Shown: positions 34,423 through 42,363 of the stretch, one piece after another
Layout of the letters: every line of letters begins with the position of its first letter
Numbering within the stretch: the stretch's first letter is position 1
Origin: Altererythrobacter sp. TH136
GTDB lineage: Bacteria; Pseudomonadota; Alphaproteobacteria; Sphingomonadales; Sphingomonadaceae
Length of the DNA stretch: 64,000 nucleotides
Reading direction: 5' to 3'
Assembly (NCBI RefSeq): GCF_007065885.1
Contig: NZ_CP041409.1
Coordinates: forward strand, 248,001 to 312,000
Translations under genes and position numbers: made by a program
Notes under the pieces: model-generated
The model's database searches: none
What the model was told of the DNA's origin: nothing
Seen by the model: only the letters and a program-made list of their open reading frames with translations

Positions 34423-34497
34423 TGGTGACCCCTACGGGAATCGAACCCGTGTTTCAGCCGTGAAAGGGCCGCGTCCTAACCGCTAGACGAAGGGGCC
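34423..34497 (-). tRNA. tRNA-Glu (anticodon TTC)
   Basis: This 75-nt gene has an encoded CCA and the same stems as its partner. The anticodon loop CTTTCAC gives TTC, reading GAA and GAG. It is the promoter-proximal gene of the pair, 26 bp upstream of the CTC copy. Confidence 0.95.
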
Positions 34498-34518
34498 ACG
34501 CCGGGAAGCGTGGCGGGC

Positions 34519-34547
34519 GCATTAGGGGGGAGGTGATGCGCGGTCAA
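34519..34547 (-). promoter_or_regulatory. Promoter of the tRNA-Glu pair
   Basis: On the minus strand TTGACC (34547-34542) and TAATGC (34524-34519) are separated by 17 bp. They lie about 22 bp before the first tRNA, a good match to a vegetative sigma promoter. Confidence 0.6.
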
Positions 34548-34659
34548 CCCTCGCACTGATGCTGAAGTTGATCCCCGCCAAAAGAGCGCTTGCAGCGTTC
34601 AGGAAAGGCGGCTGGATTCCGCTGCCAAGCTTCGGCGAGGGGCGCTCCACGCGCCGCCG

Positions 34660-36435
34660 CTAGTCTGCCCAGGCGGCGTCCTCGAGATGAAGTTCCGCTT
34701 GCAGCCGGTCGCCCCAGTCATCAATCTTGGGCCGCCCGGCGAGCCACAGGCTTCGCCCGCGCGAGCCGTGGAGCAGCGCTTGGCCTAGCGGGCTTTCGGC
34801 CGCCCGGAAGGCGATCGCCTTGAAACTGCGACCGTCATTTCCGCTTGCGACCAGCCGGACATGATCGTTGCCGACGAGATCCGCGCGGACGAGCCGCACT
34901 GGTCCCACCGCGATGCGAGGGCTTGGCCAGCCCATACCGAACGGACCGGCGCCATCGAGGGCGTCCACCAGTTCCGGCGTGAGGCCGCCGGGTGCCAGCG
35001 CCAGGTCGAGCGGCATCGTGCCGCTTTCCATCGCCCGCGCGACGGCGCCTCCCAGCCGGTCGTCAAGCCAATCGGCCAGAGGGCCGAGCTTTTCAGCATC
35101 GACCGTCAGGCCCGCAGCCATCGCGTGTCCGCCCCCGGCGACGAGCAGCCCCGATTCGCGCGCGGCAATGATGGCGGCGCCCAGGTCGATGCCGCCGATC
35201 GAACGGCCGGAGCCTTTGCCGCTGTCTTCGTCGAGCGCGATGACCACCACGGGCTTGCCGGTCTTTTCCTTGATCCGCCCGGCGACAATGCCAATCACGC
35301 CCGGGTGCCACCCCCGGCCAGCGAGCACGTGAACTGACCGGTTGTGCTGGCCTTCCAGCATGGCTTCCGCCGCGGACTGGACCTCCGCCTCGATCGCCCG
35401 CCGTTCTTCGTTCAATGCGGACAGTTGCTGGGCGATCTCCGCCGCCTCGTCCGGATTCTCGGTGGTGAGCAGGCGCACGCCCAGCGTCGCCTCGCCCACT
35501 CGCCCGCCGGCATTGATCCGCGGGCCAAGCGCAAAGCCGAGATCGCTGCAGACAGGCGCGCGTTTCAGCCGGCTGGCGTCGATCAATGCCGCCATGCCGA
35601 CGTTGGCGCGGCGGCTCATCACCTTGAGGCCCTGGGCCACGAACGCCCGGTTGAGCCCGCGTATCTGGGCGACATCTGCCACCGTGCCGAGCGCGACCAG
35701 GTCGAGCAGGCCGATGAGATCGGGCTCTGGCCGGTCCGCAAAGAAGTCGCGTGCGCGCAAGGTTCGAACGACCGCGACCGCGAGCAGGAACGCCACGCCC
35801 ACTGCGGCGAGGTGTCCATGCTCGGCGCCAAGTTCGCTTTCGTCGAGCCGGTTCGGGTTGACCAGGGCAACCGCGCGGGGGAGTTCGGCCGAGCACTTGT
35901 GGTGATCGACCACGATGACGTCGACCCCGGCGGCGTGTGCCTGGGCCAGCGCGTCGTGCGCCATCGCGCCGCAATCGACGGTGACGACGAGGCTCGCCCC
36001 TTCTTCTCCCAGTCGCACGAGCGCTTCGCCGCTGGGTCCGTAACCCTCGAGCAGACGGTCCGGGATATAATAGCGGGCAGGGCGGCCCAGCATGCGCAGC
36101 AGGCGGATCAGCAGTGCGGCACTGGTGGCGCCGTCGACGTCGTAGTCGCCGTAAACGGCCACCGTCTCCTCGGTCAGCACGGCCTGGGCGATCCGCTCGG
36201 CCGCAGTGTCCATGTCGCGGAAGTGGGAAGGGTCTGGCAAGAAGGCCCGCAGCGTGGGGGTGCGATGCCGGTCGAGATCGTCCCGCGCTACTCCGCGCGA
36301 GAGCAGCAGCTGGGTGATCAGATCGTCGAGCGAGCCGTTGCCGTCGCTCAGGTCCATATTGCCGCCGCGCCAGCGCCACGCCTTGCCTGAGAGCGAACGC
36401 TCGATACCGAAGACGGAACTGACGGTGGAAGCCAT
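34660..36435 (-). CDS. recJ: Single-stranded-DNA-specific exonuclease RecJ
   Basis: RecJ degrades single-stranded DNA 5' to 3' in recombination and repair. The 591-residue protein has the DHH phosphoesterase motifs VYGDYDVDGATSAALL, VVTVDCG, VVDHHK (the DHH motif) and GHLAAVGVAFLLAVAV. It also has the DHHA1 region ending GRSIGGIDLGAAIIAARESGLLVAGGGHAMAAGLTV and a C-terminal OB-like domain. The manganese-binding aspartates are all present. It is a separate transcription unit from the tRNA genes. Confidence 0.95.
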   Translation of the reverse strand: MASTVSSVFGIERSLSGKAWRWRGGNMDLSDGNGSLDDLITQLLLSRGVARDDLDRHRTPTLRAFLPDPSHFRDMDTAAERIAQAVLTEETVAVYGDYDVDGATSAALLIRLLRMLGRPARYYIPDRLLEGYGPSGEALVRLGEEGASLVVTVDCGAMAHDALAQAHAAGVDVIVVDHHKCSAELPRAVALVNPNRLDESELGAEHGHLAAVGVAFLLAVAVVRTLRARDFFADRPEPDLIGLLDLVALGTVADVAQIRGLNRAFVAQGLKVMSRRANVGMAALIDASRLKRAPVCSDLGFALGPRINAGGRVGEATLGVRLLTTENPDEAAEIAQQLSALNEERRAIEAEVQSAAEAMLEGQHNRSVHVLAGRGWHPGVIGIVAGRIKEKTGKPVVVIALDEDSGKGSGRSIGGIDLGAAIIAARESGLLVAGGGHAMAAGLTVDAEKLGPLADWLDDRLGGAVARAMESGTMPLDLALAPGGLTPELVDALDGAGPFGMGWPSPRIAVGPVRLVRADLVGNDHVRLVASGNDGRSFKAIAFRAAESPLGQALLHGSRGRSLWLAGRPKIDDWGDRLQAELHLEDAAWAD

Positions 36436-36490
36436 GACGCCGCTTGTAAGCCACTGGCGAACCTACCGCAAATGGGCGATGGTCTGAGGT

Positions 36491-36973
36491 GTGGACCGAA
36501 CCCTGCTGATCGTCTGGCACAGCCGCACCGGGGCGGCCCGGGCCATGGCCGTGGCGGCTGCACACGGCGCGGGCGAAACAGCCCGCCTGCTCAGCGCACA
36601 AGAGGTTCAACCTGCCGACTTGCTGGACGCTGGTGGCTATCTGTTCGTGTGCCCGGAAAACCTCGCGAGCATGAGTGGGCTGATGAAGGAGATGTTCGAC
36701 CGCTGCTATTACCCGGTGCTAGGCCGGATCGAAGGCCGGGCGTATGCCACGGCCATCGCGGCGGGATCGGACGGGGCGGGGGCCCAGCGGCAGATCGACC
36801 GCATCGCCACCGGCTGGCGGTTGAAGCGAGTGGCCGATCCCCTGATCGTCAATCTGGCGGCGCAGACCCCGGAAGCAATTCTGGCGCCGAAAACGGTGCT
36901 ACCGGCAGAACTCGACCGGTGCCGCGAGCTGGGGGCGGCGTTGGTCGAAGGACTGGCGCTGGGGGTGTTCTAG
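36491..36973 (+). CDS. Flavodoxin-like / NAD(P)H-dependent reductase family protein
   Basis: This 160-residue protein starts with GTG 36491. The N-terminal TLLIVWHSRTGAARAMA (residues 4-20) is a flavodoxin-type phosphate-binding loop. LFVCPENLASMSGLMKEMFDRCYYPVLGRIEGR fits the FMN ring-contact region. It likely binds FMN; the redox partner is unknown. It is divergent from recJ, and its stop is 1 bp from the stop of the convergent nitronate monooxygenase-like gene. Confidence 0.7.
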   Translation: MDRTLLIVWHSRTGAARAMAVAAAHGAGETARLLSAQEVQPADLLDAGGYLFVCPENLASMSGLMKEMFDRCYYPVLGRIEGRAYATAIAAGSDGAGAQRQIDRIATGWRLKRVADPLIVNLAAQTPEAILAPKTVLPAELDRCRELGAALVEGLALGVF

Positions 36974-36974
36974 C

Positions 36975-37949
36975 TCACACCACCTTGGCGGCAAGTTCCT
37001 GACGGGCGGCGCGGTATTCCGTCTCCAGCCGGTCGACCCGGTCGGCCACGCTTTCGACCGCCTGGACCATGCCGATACCCTGGCCCGAGCCCCAGATGTC
37101 CTTCCACGCCTTCGCCTCGGTGTTGCCGCCCGAGCCGAAGTTCATCGCGGACGGATCGCTCACCGGCAAATTATCGGGGTCCATCCCGTTCGCCTCGATC
37201 GAGGAGCGCAGGTAATTGCCGTGCACCCCGGTGAACAGGTTGGAATAGACGATCCCGTCCGCCTTCGCTTCCACGATGGCGTCCTTGTAGCGCTGGTCGG
37301 CATTGGCCTCCGTCGTCGCGATCCAGGGTGAGCCGATGTAGGCGAAGTCCGCCCCCATCGCCTGCGCCGCCAGCACCGAGCGGCCATGCGCGATCGAGCC
37401 GGACAGCGCGACCAGCCCATCGAACCAGGTGCGGATTTCCTGCAGCATGGCGAACGGCGAAAGCGTCCCGGCATGGCCGCCCGCACCGGCGGCGACGGGG
37501 ATCAGGCCGGTCGCCCCCTTCTCGATCGCCTTGCGGGCGAAACGATCGTTGATCACGTCGTGGAGCGTGATTCCGCCCCAGCTCGATACCGCGGCGAACA
37601 CATCCTCCCGCGCGCCCAGCGAGGTGATCACCATCGGCACCTGCCACTTCGCGCAGACGTCCATGTCCTCATCGAGCCGGTTGTTCGATTTGTGGACGAT
37701 CTGGTTGACCGCATAGGGTGCCGCGGGACGATCGGGGTTGTCGCGGTTGTGCGCGGCCAGTTCCTCCGTGATCCGGTGCAGCCATTCGTCGAGAACGCCA
37801 GATGGGCGCGCGTTCAGCGCGGGGAAGCTGCCGACGATCCCCGCCTTGCACTGGGCGATGACCAGTTCCGGCCCCGACACGATGAACAGCGGCGAGCCGA
37901 TGACCGGCAGGCGCAGGCGATCGAACGGGGCGGGAAGGGGCATGGACAA
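36975..37949 (-). CDS. Nitronate monooxygenase-like (2-nitropropane dioxygenase family) flavoenzyme
   Basis: This 324-residue TIM-barrel flavoprotein has LPVIGSPLFIVSGPELVIAQCKAGIVGSFPALNA at residues 14-47, VPMVITSLGAREDV, GATGLIPVAAGAGGHAGTLSPFAML (the GGHxG signature, about 148-172) and MGADFAYIGSPWIATTEANADQ. Members oxidise alkyl nitronates or related toxic nitro compounds with FMN. Many homologues have unproven substrates, so only the family is assigned. Confidence 0.85.
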   Translation of the reverse strand: MSMPLPAPFDRLRLPVIGSPLFIVSGPELVIAQCKAGIVGSFPALNARPSGVLDEWLHRITEELAAHNRDNPDRPAAPYAVNQIVHKSNNRLDEDMDVCAKWQVPMVITSLGAREDVFAAVSSWGGITLHDVINDRFARKAIEKGATGLIPVAAGAGGHAGTLSPFAMLQEIRTWFDGLVALSGSIAHGRSVLAAQAMGADFAYIGSPWIATTEANADQRYKDAIVEAKADGIVYSNLFTGVHGNYLRSSIEANGMDPDNLPVSDPSAMNFGSGGNTEAKAWKDIWGSGQGIGMVQAVESVADRVDRLETEYRAARQELAAKVV

Positions 37950-37966
37950 ATCTCCGGTGGAATGGA

Positions 37967-38881
37967 TCAGCCGCGGTCGGGGCCGAGCACCAGCTCGTCG
38001 TACGCGGCATTGTAATCGAGCGGGATTCCCGCGCTGCGAATGCGGTCCAGGGTGACGAACTCGTCTGCGGCGGCGGACTGGCGCAGCTGGGCGAACAGTG
38101 CCGGTTCGATCTGCGCGGCGAACAGGTCGAGCACCTGCCCGATGTGCACCGACACCTGTTGCCCGCTGACCTGGAACTGCACCGCGCCCAGCATCTTGTC
38201 GCCCGAACGGACGGCCAGGCGCTGCTCAGGAGCGGATGCGTCGATCTGCGCGATATACGCGGCGCGAATGCTGTCCGACACTTGTGAGACGAAGGCGGGG
38301 CTGTCGTTCGTCCCGCTTGCGGCGATCGCGGCTAGGGAAGGGGCGGCGTCAGGCAGCGCGGCGATGGCCGGCTCTGCTTCGCGGATGGCGACCTGGGTCG
38401 CTGGAACCAGCGCGATGCCCGGTTCCGCCGAGCCCGGCGCAGGCTGGGAAATGAGCGCAGGCATGACTTCGCGCTCGCTGGGATCGACCGGCGCGACCGG
38501 CATCGTTGCTAGGATGCCGAGTGCCGGCTCTGGATCCGCCGGGACGACCAGCTGGACAGGGGTTGTGCGCCGCTGCGGTGGCGAAGCGATCGTTACGGAG
38601 GCGGACGCCGCCGGGCGCGGTGCGGGCACGACAGGTTTCGTGGTTGGAGCCGCCACCGCAAGTGCTCGCGATGAATCGACCTGGAGTTTGGGCCCAGTCG
38701 CCGGGCGAGACGCCGGCGGGTTCAGCGCCATGTCGATGCGCGCAAGCGGCGGACCCGGATACACCTCGGCGGGCCGGTCCCGGTCACCGCCACAGCCGGT
38801 TGCAAGGCTCAACGAGATCAGCGCAGCCGAACTCACAATCAGCCGATGGGTGCCATGCCTGTCGCTGTGTGGCCGCGCCAT
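37967..38881 (-). CDS. Ala/Pro-rich lipoprotein of unknown function
   Basis: This 304-residue protein starts at ATG 38881, 10 bp after a GGGGGAGG ribosome site; a TTG two codons upstream is an alternative. A signal peptide ends in the lipobox SLATGC. A long Ala/Pro/Val-rich linker (about residues 30-185) follows. A folded C-terminal part contains SDSIRAAYIAQIDASAPEQRLAVRSGDKMLGAV and LDYNAAYDELVL. The design suggests an envelope protein reaching across the periplasm. I recognise no family. Confidence 0.6.
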   Translation of the reverse strand: MARPHSDRHGTHRLIVSSAALISLSLATGCGGDRDRPAEVYPGPPLARIDMALNPPASRPATGPKLQVDSSRALAVAAPTTKPVVPAPRPAASASVTIASPPQRRTTPVQLVVPADPEPALGILATMPVAPVDPSEREVMPALISQPAPGSAEPGIALVPATQVAIREAEPAIAALPDAAPSLAAIAASGTNDSPAFVSQVSDSIRAAYIAQIDASAPEQRLAVRSGDKMLGAVQFQVSGQQVSVHIGQVLDLFAAQIEPALFAQLRQSAAADEFVTLDRIRSAGIPLDYNAAYDELVLGPDRG

Positions 38882-38967
38882 GTTCAAGCCACCTCCCCCG
38901 GGGCCGCATTCCGGGCCGTTAATGGCGCAAGCGTCCGGTCAGCACAAGCGCGGCGAGGCAGGGCGTG

Positions 38968-40014
38968 TCAGGCTTGGACGAGCAGCCGCTCCAGCCCGTA
39001 TACCTGCGCCGCCGTGCCGGCAAACAGCGCGCGCTTGTCCGCATCCGACGCCCCGGCGGCCAGGCGCTTGAAGGCGTTCCACAGCACCGGGTAGCTCGCG
39101 CCCCAGCGGTCCACCGGGTAATTGCTTTCGAACATCGCGCGGCCCGGGCCGAAAGCCTCGATACAGGTGTCGATGTAGGGCTTCCACAAGCCAGCCAGTT
39201 CCTCCGAACCGCGACCCGCGGCGGGGCCCTGATCCGGCAGCTGGCAGAACGCCATCGCCAGCCCGCCCAGCTTGATCGTCACATTCTCGCACTCGGCGAT
39301 CGCCTGGATCGCGCTGCGCCAGCGGCTGAAGTTCGCCTCCAGCTGGCCGCGATAACTCGCGATCCCCAGCGGCGTGCCGCAGTGATCGAGCACGATCGGC
39401 TGATCGGGAAAAGCGCGCGCGAGCTCGAGCACATCACCCAATTGCGGTTCGAGCACCCAGGCATCGAACGTCAGGCCGCGCTTGCCGAGTTCGGCGAACC
39501 CCTCGCGGAACGTAGCGTCGCGATAGAGGCCTTCCGGTGCGTGGAACGGCGGGCCGAGCACCTCGGGATCGGCGTCCCACGCGGCGGCATGGCGAATCCC
39601 GACAAAGCGCGGAGAAGCGGCCTGCAGCGCATCGAGCACCTCGCCCGCCCGGGCCCCCAAAGTCAGGTCCGCATGGCCCACGATGGCAGCGCAGGGGCGG
39701 TAATCGCCATAGAGACCACTGGCCCCTTGCGCGGCTACGCCGTTGACGAATTCCACCTCGCCGACAACCTTCAGGTCATCGCCCCGGCTGTTGTCGTAGA
39801 ACGCGCCGCATTCCATGAACACGGTCGCGATCACGTTGTGGCCGCAGCGCGCATCGGCCTGCAGCTGGTCGAACGTGTACTGTGCCGCGCCCGCCAGCGT
39901 TTCCAGGAAGTCGTGCCGCGGTTCGGGAAACGCGCCCAGGACCGGCCGCAAGTCCCACAGATGGTGATGCGGATCGATGATGGGCAGATCGGGTTCGAGA
40001 ATGTCTTCGCTCAT
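38968..40014 (-). CDS. Amidohydrolase-2 family TIM-barrel hydrolase
   Basis: This 348-residue protein starts MSEDILEPDLPIIDPHHHLWDLR. The D-P-H-H-H-L-W motif (residues 14-20) is the first metal-ligand strand of amidohydrolase-2 enzymes. VLDHCGTPLG (about 229-238) and FESNYPVDRWG (near 300) are the later ligand and substrate motifs. Relatives hydrolyse or decarboxylate lactones and cyclic acids; the substrate is unknown. Confidence 0.85.
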   Translation of the reverse strand: MSEDILEPDLPIIDPHHHLWDLRPVLGAFPEPRHDFLETLAGAAQYTFDQLQADARCGHNVIATVFMECGAFYDNSRGDDLKVVGEVEFVNGVAAQGASGLYGDYRPCAAIVGHADLTLGARAGEVLDALQAASPRFVGIRHAAAWDADPEVLGPPFHAPEGLYRDATFREGFAELGKRGLTFDAWVLEPQLGDVLELARAFPDQPIVLDHCGTPLGIASYRGQLEANFSRWRSAIQAIAECENVTIKLGGLAMAFCQLPDQGPAAGRGSEELAGLWKPYIDTCIEAFGPGRAMFESNYPVDRWGASYPVLWNAFKRLAAGASDADKRALFAGTAAQVYGLERLLVQA

Positions 40015-40050
40015 CGTGCCGCTCCTCTCGTCCGCCAGTGCCGGTAATCC

Positions 40051-40413
40051 CTAGCGCTTCTTCTTGTTCTTGCGCGCGGCGTATTTCGCGTCGCGCTTGG
40101 CCTTGCGCTCTTCTTCCGTCAGCTGCTTGGCGGCTTCCGCCTCCGCTTTCAGGCGCTCCTGCTCGGCAATGGCCTCGGCCTCGAGCCGCTCCTGCTCGGC
40201 CTTGGCAGCGGCATCGGCCTGGATCTTGGCTTCCTTGGCGGCGCGCCGCTTCTCGAACTCGGCGGCCTCCTTCGCTTCGCGTTCGGCGCGGCGGCGGGCC
40301 TGCTCTTCGGGATCGACCGGCGGCTTGGGCTTGATCTTCCCTACCGCCTTCGCGCGCGCATTCTGCGATGCCGCGCGCCGGTCGTTGAAATCGGGAAGCT
40401 TGAAGCCGGCCAT
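40051..40413 (-). CDS. DUF6481 family protein
   Basis: The 120-residue protein begins MAGFKLPDFNDRRAASQNARAKAV, then runs into a long, highly charged coiled helix rich in Glu, Ala and Lys (residues 35-100) and ends in a basic KYAARKNKKKR tail. Both ends match the DUF6481 family found in sphingomonads. The function is unknown; the basic tail suggests binding to nucleic acid or ribosomes. Confidence 0.75.
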   Translation of the reverse strand: MAGFKLPDFNDRRAASQNARAKAVGKIKPKPPVDPEEQARRRAEREAKEAAEFEKRRAAKEAKIQADAAAKAEQERLEAEAIAEQERLKAEAEAAKQLTEEERKAKRDAKYAARKNKKKR

Positions 40414-40495
40414 CTAATCGAATCCTGTACGTGCTGAGTTATATCCACCGCGCGCTATAGAGCGCTCCCGCCAGCGCGCCACCCCATGCGGCGCA

Positions 40496-42175
40496 TCACG
40501 GCGCGACCGCGGCGTTGGCGGCGCTGAGGACGGACCGCACGCTCGCGGTCGCGACGTCTTCGTCGATCCCGACACCCCACACGATAACGCCGTCGCCCGT
40601 GCGGCACTGGAGAAAAGCCGCCGCGCGTGCATCGGCCCCCGCGCCCAGCGCGTGTTCGGTGTAATCCAGCACCTCAAGCTCCACCCCGAAGCTGTCGCGC
40701 AAGGTGCCGACGACCGAGGAAATCAGCCCGTTGCCCCGTCCGCTGACCGATTGCGCGCGGCCCTCGACCGCGATGGTGCCGGCGAAGATGCGGGTGCCGT
40801 CGGCGCCGCGCGTTTCCTCGTAATCCAGCAGCTGGAAGCGTCCGCCTTCGTTGTCGACGTGATAGGTTTCGCGGAACGCCAGCCAGATATCGCCTGCGTT
40901 GAGTTCGCGGCCCAGCTCGTCGGCCATGCGCTGCACCGCCTTCGAAAAGTCGGCCTGCATCGACTTGGGCAGTTTCAGCCCCTGGTCCTGTTCCAGCACC
41001 CAGGCGAACCCGCCCTTGCCGGATTGCGAGTTGACCCGGATCACCGCCTCATAACTGCGGCCCAGATCCGCCGGGTCGATCGGCAGGTACGGGACCCGCC
41101 AGCGCTCGTCGTTCTGGCCCGCGAGCGACTCGAACCCCTTCTTGATCGCGTCCTGGTGGCTGCCGGAAAAGGCGGTGAAGACCAGTTCGCCGCCGTAGGG
41201 GTGACGCTGATGGACCGGGATCTGGTTGCAGTACTCCACCGTCTCGATCACCCGGTCGATGTCGGAGAAGTCGAGTCCCGGATCGATCCCTTGCGTGTAC
41301 ATGTTGAGCGCGACTGTCACCAGGCAGCAATTGCCAGTCCGCTCGCCATTGCCGAACAGGCAGCCTTCGACCCGGTCGGCGCCGGCCATCAGGCCCAGCT
41401 CGGCGGCGGCCACCCCGGTGCCGCGATCGTTGTGCGTGTGCAGCGAGATGACCGCGCTGTCGCGACCCGGCAGGTTGCGGCAGAAATATTCGATCTGGTC
41501 GGCGTAGATGTTGGGGGTCGCCGCCTCTACCGTTGCCGGCAGGTTCAGGATGATGGGGCGGTCGGGGGTGGGGCGCAGCACCTCCATCACCGCCTCGCAC
41601 ACCTCGATGCTGAAATCGAGTTCGGCGGTCGAGAACGTTTCCGGGCTGTATTCGAAATGCCAGTCGGTGCCGGGCCGGGCGGCCGCTTCGTCGCGCAGGA
41701 CCTTGGCCCCGGCGACGGCGATCGCCTTCACCTCGGCGCGGCTCATGCGGAAGACGATGTCGCGCCACGCGGGGCTGACCGCGTTGTAGAGATGGACGAT
41801 CGCCGCGCGCGCGCCGTCGAGGCTGGCGAAGCTGGTGCGGATCAGGTCCTCGCGGCTTTGGGTGAGCACCTGGACCGTCACGTCATCCGGAATGCGGCCC
41901 GAGCGAACGAGGCCCTGGATGAAATCGAGCTCGGTCGCCCCGGCGCTCGGGAAGCCGACTTCGATCTCCTTGACCCCGATCTCCACCAGCAGGTCGAAAA
42001 AGCGGTTCTTCTTCACCGCGTCCATCGGATCGACGATCGCCTGGTTGCCGTCGCGCAGATCGGTGCTGAGCCAGCGCGGCGGGGCGGTGATCGTGCGGCT
42101 GGGCCAGTGCCGATCGGGCAGCGGGACCTGGGGGAAAGCGGCGTACTTGGCGCCGGGCTGTCGGAGCATGGGCAT
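40496..42175 (-). CDS. leuA: 2-isopropylmalate synthase
   Basis: LeuA condenses acetyl-CoA with 2-oxoisovalerate in the first committed step of leucine synthesis. The 559-residue protein is the type 2 form. The catalytic barrel shows LRDGNQAIVDPM, KEIEVGFPSAGATE and LHTHNDRGTGVAAAELGLMAGADRVEGCLFGNGERTGN, and the C-terminal regulatory domain that binds leucine for feedback inhibition starts at about residue 425. The start is preceded by a leader peptide and hairpins, so it is likely attenuated by leucine supply. It follows the ilv genes on the same strand. Confidence 0.95.
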   Translation of the reverse strand: MPMLRQPGAKYAAFPQVPLPDRHWPSRTITAPPRWLSTDLRDGNQAIVDPMDAVKKNRFFDLLVEIGVKEIEVGFPSAGATELDFIQGLVRSGRIPDDVTVQVLTQSREDLIRTSFASLDGARAAIVHLYNAVSPAWRDIVFRMSRAEVKAIAVAGAKVLRDEAAARPGTDWHFEYSPETFSTAELDFSIEVCEAVMEVLRPTPDRPIILNLPATVEAATPNIYADQIEYFCRNLPGRDSAVISLHTHNDRGTGVAAAELGLMAGADRVEGCLFGNGERTGNCCLVTVALNMYTQGIDPGLDFSDIDRVIETVEYCNQIPVHQRHPYGGELVFTAFSGSHQDAIKKGFESLAGQNDERWRVPYLPIDPADLGRSYEAVIRVNSQSGKGGFAWVLEQDQGLKLPKSMQADFSKAVQRMADELGRELNAGDIWLAFRETYHVDNEGGRFQLLDYEETRGADGTRIFAGTIAVEGRAQSVSGRGNGLISSVVGTLRDSFGVELEVLDYTEHALGAGADARAAAFLQCRTGDGVIVWGVGIDEDVATASVRSVLSAANAAVAP

Positions 42176-42216
42176 GGTAAAACTCGTGACGGTGTCTGCT
42201 GGGATGCGGGCGGGCT

Positions 42217-42268
42217 CCCTTGGGCGCGTAGCGCGCCGTCAGGCAGCGCGCGGCGTCACGCCCAAGGG
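42217..42268 (-). promoter_or_regulatory. Competing hairpins of the leuA leader
   Basis: CGCCCTTGGGCG at the end of the leader ORF can fold on itself. Its CCCTTGGGCG (minus strand) can instead pair with a downstream CGCCCAAGGG, forming a long stem around a GCGCGC-rich loop. The two folds are mutually exclusive, as in an attenuator. I see no T tract, so the control could act on termination by another route or on translation. Confidence 0.55.
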
Positions 42269-42306
42269 CGCGTAAGTCGTAGCAGGCACAGAGTTTCGCG
42301 GGTCAC
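42256..42306 (-). CDS. Putative leucine-rich leader peptide before leuA
   Basis: The minus strand reads VTRETLCLLRLTRPWA then TGA, 16 residues from a GTG at 42306 (18 from GTG 42312). It holds four leucine codons within six residues (L-C-L-L-R-L), and the stop lies in the base of the hairpin. Ribosome stalling at these codons when leucine is scarce would choose between the RNA folds. This is inference from sequence only. Confidence 0.6.
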   Translation of the reverse strand: MTRETLCLLRLTRPWA

Positions 42307-42337
42307 CCCCACAACATGCGGCAAACCGCGTGGCTCG

Positions 42338-42354
42338 GCAAATGTTACATTTGC
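42338..42354. promoter_or_regulatory. Palindrome GCAAATG-TAA-CATTTGC upstream of the leuA leader
   Basis: This is a perfect 7-3-7 inverted repeat, 32 bp before the leader start and 10 bp after the stop of the YceI gene. It is well placed for a transcription factor controlling leuA. I cannot name the factor. Confidence 0.5.
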
Positions 42355-42363
42355 AACGACCGC

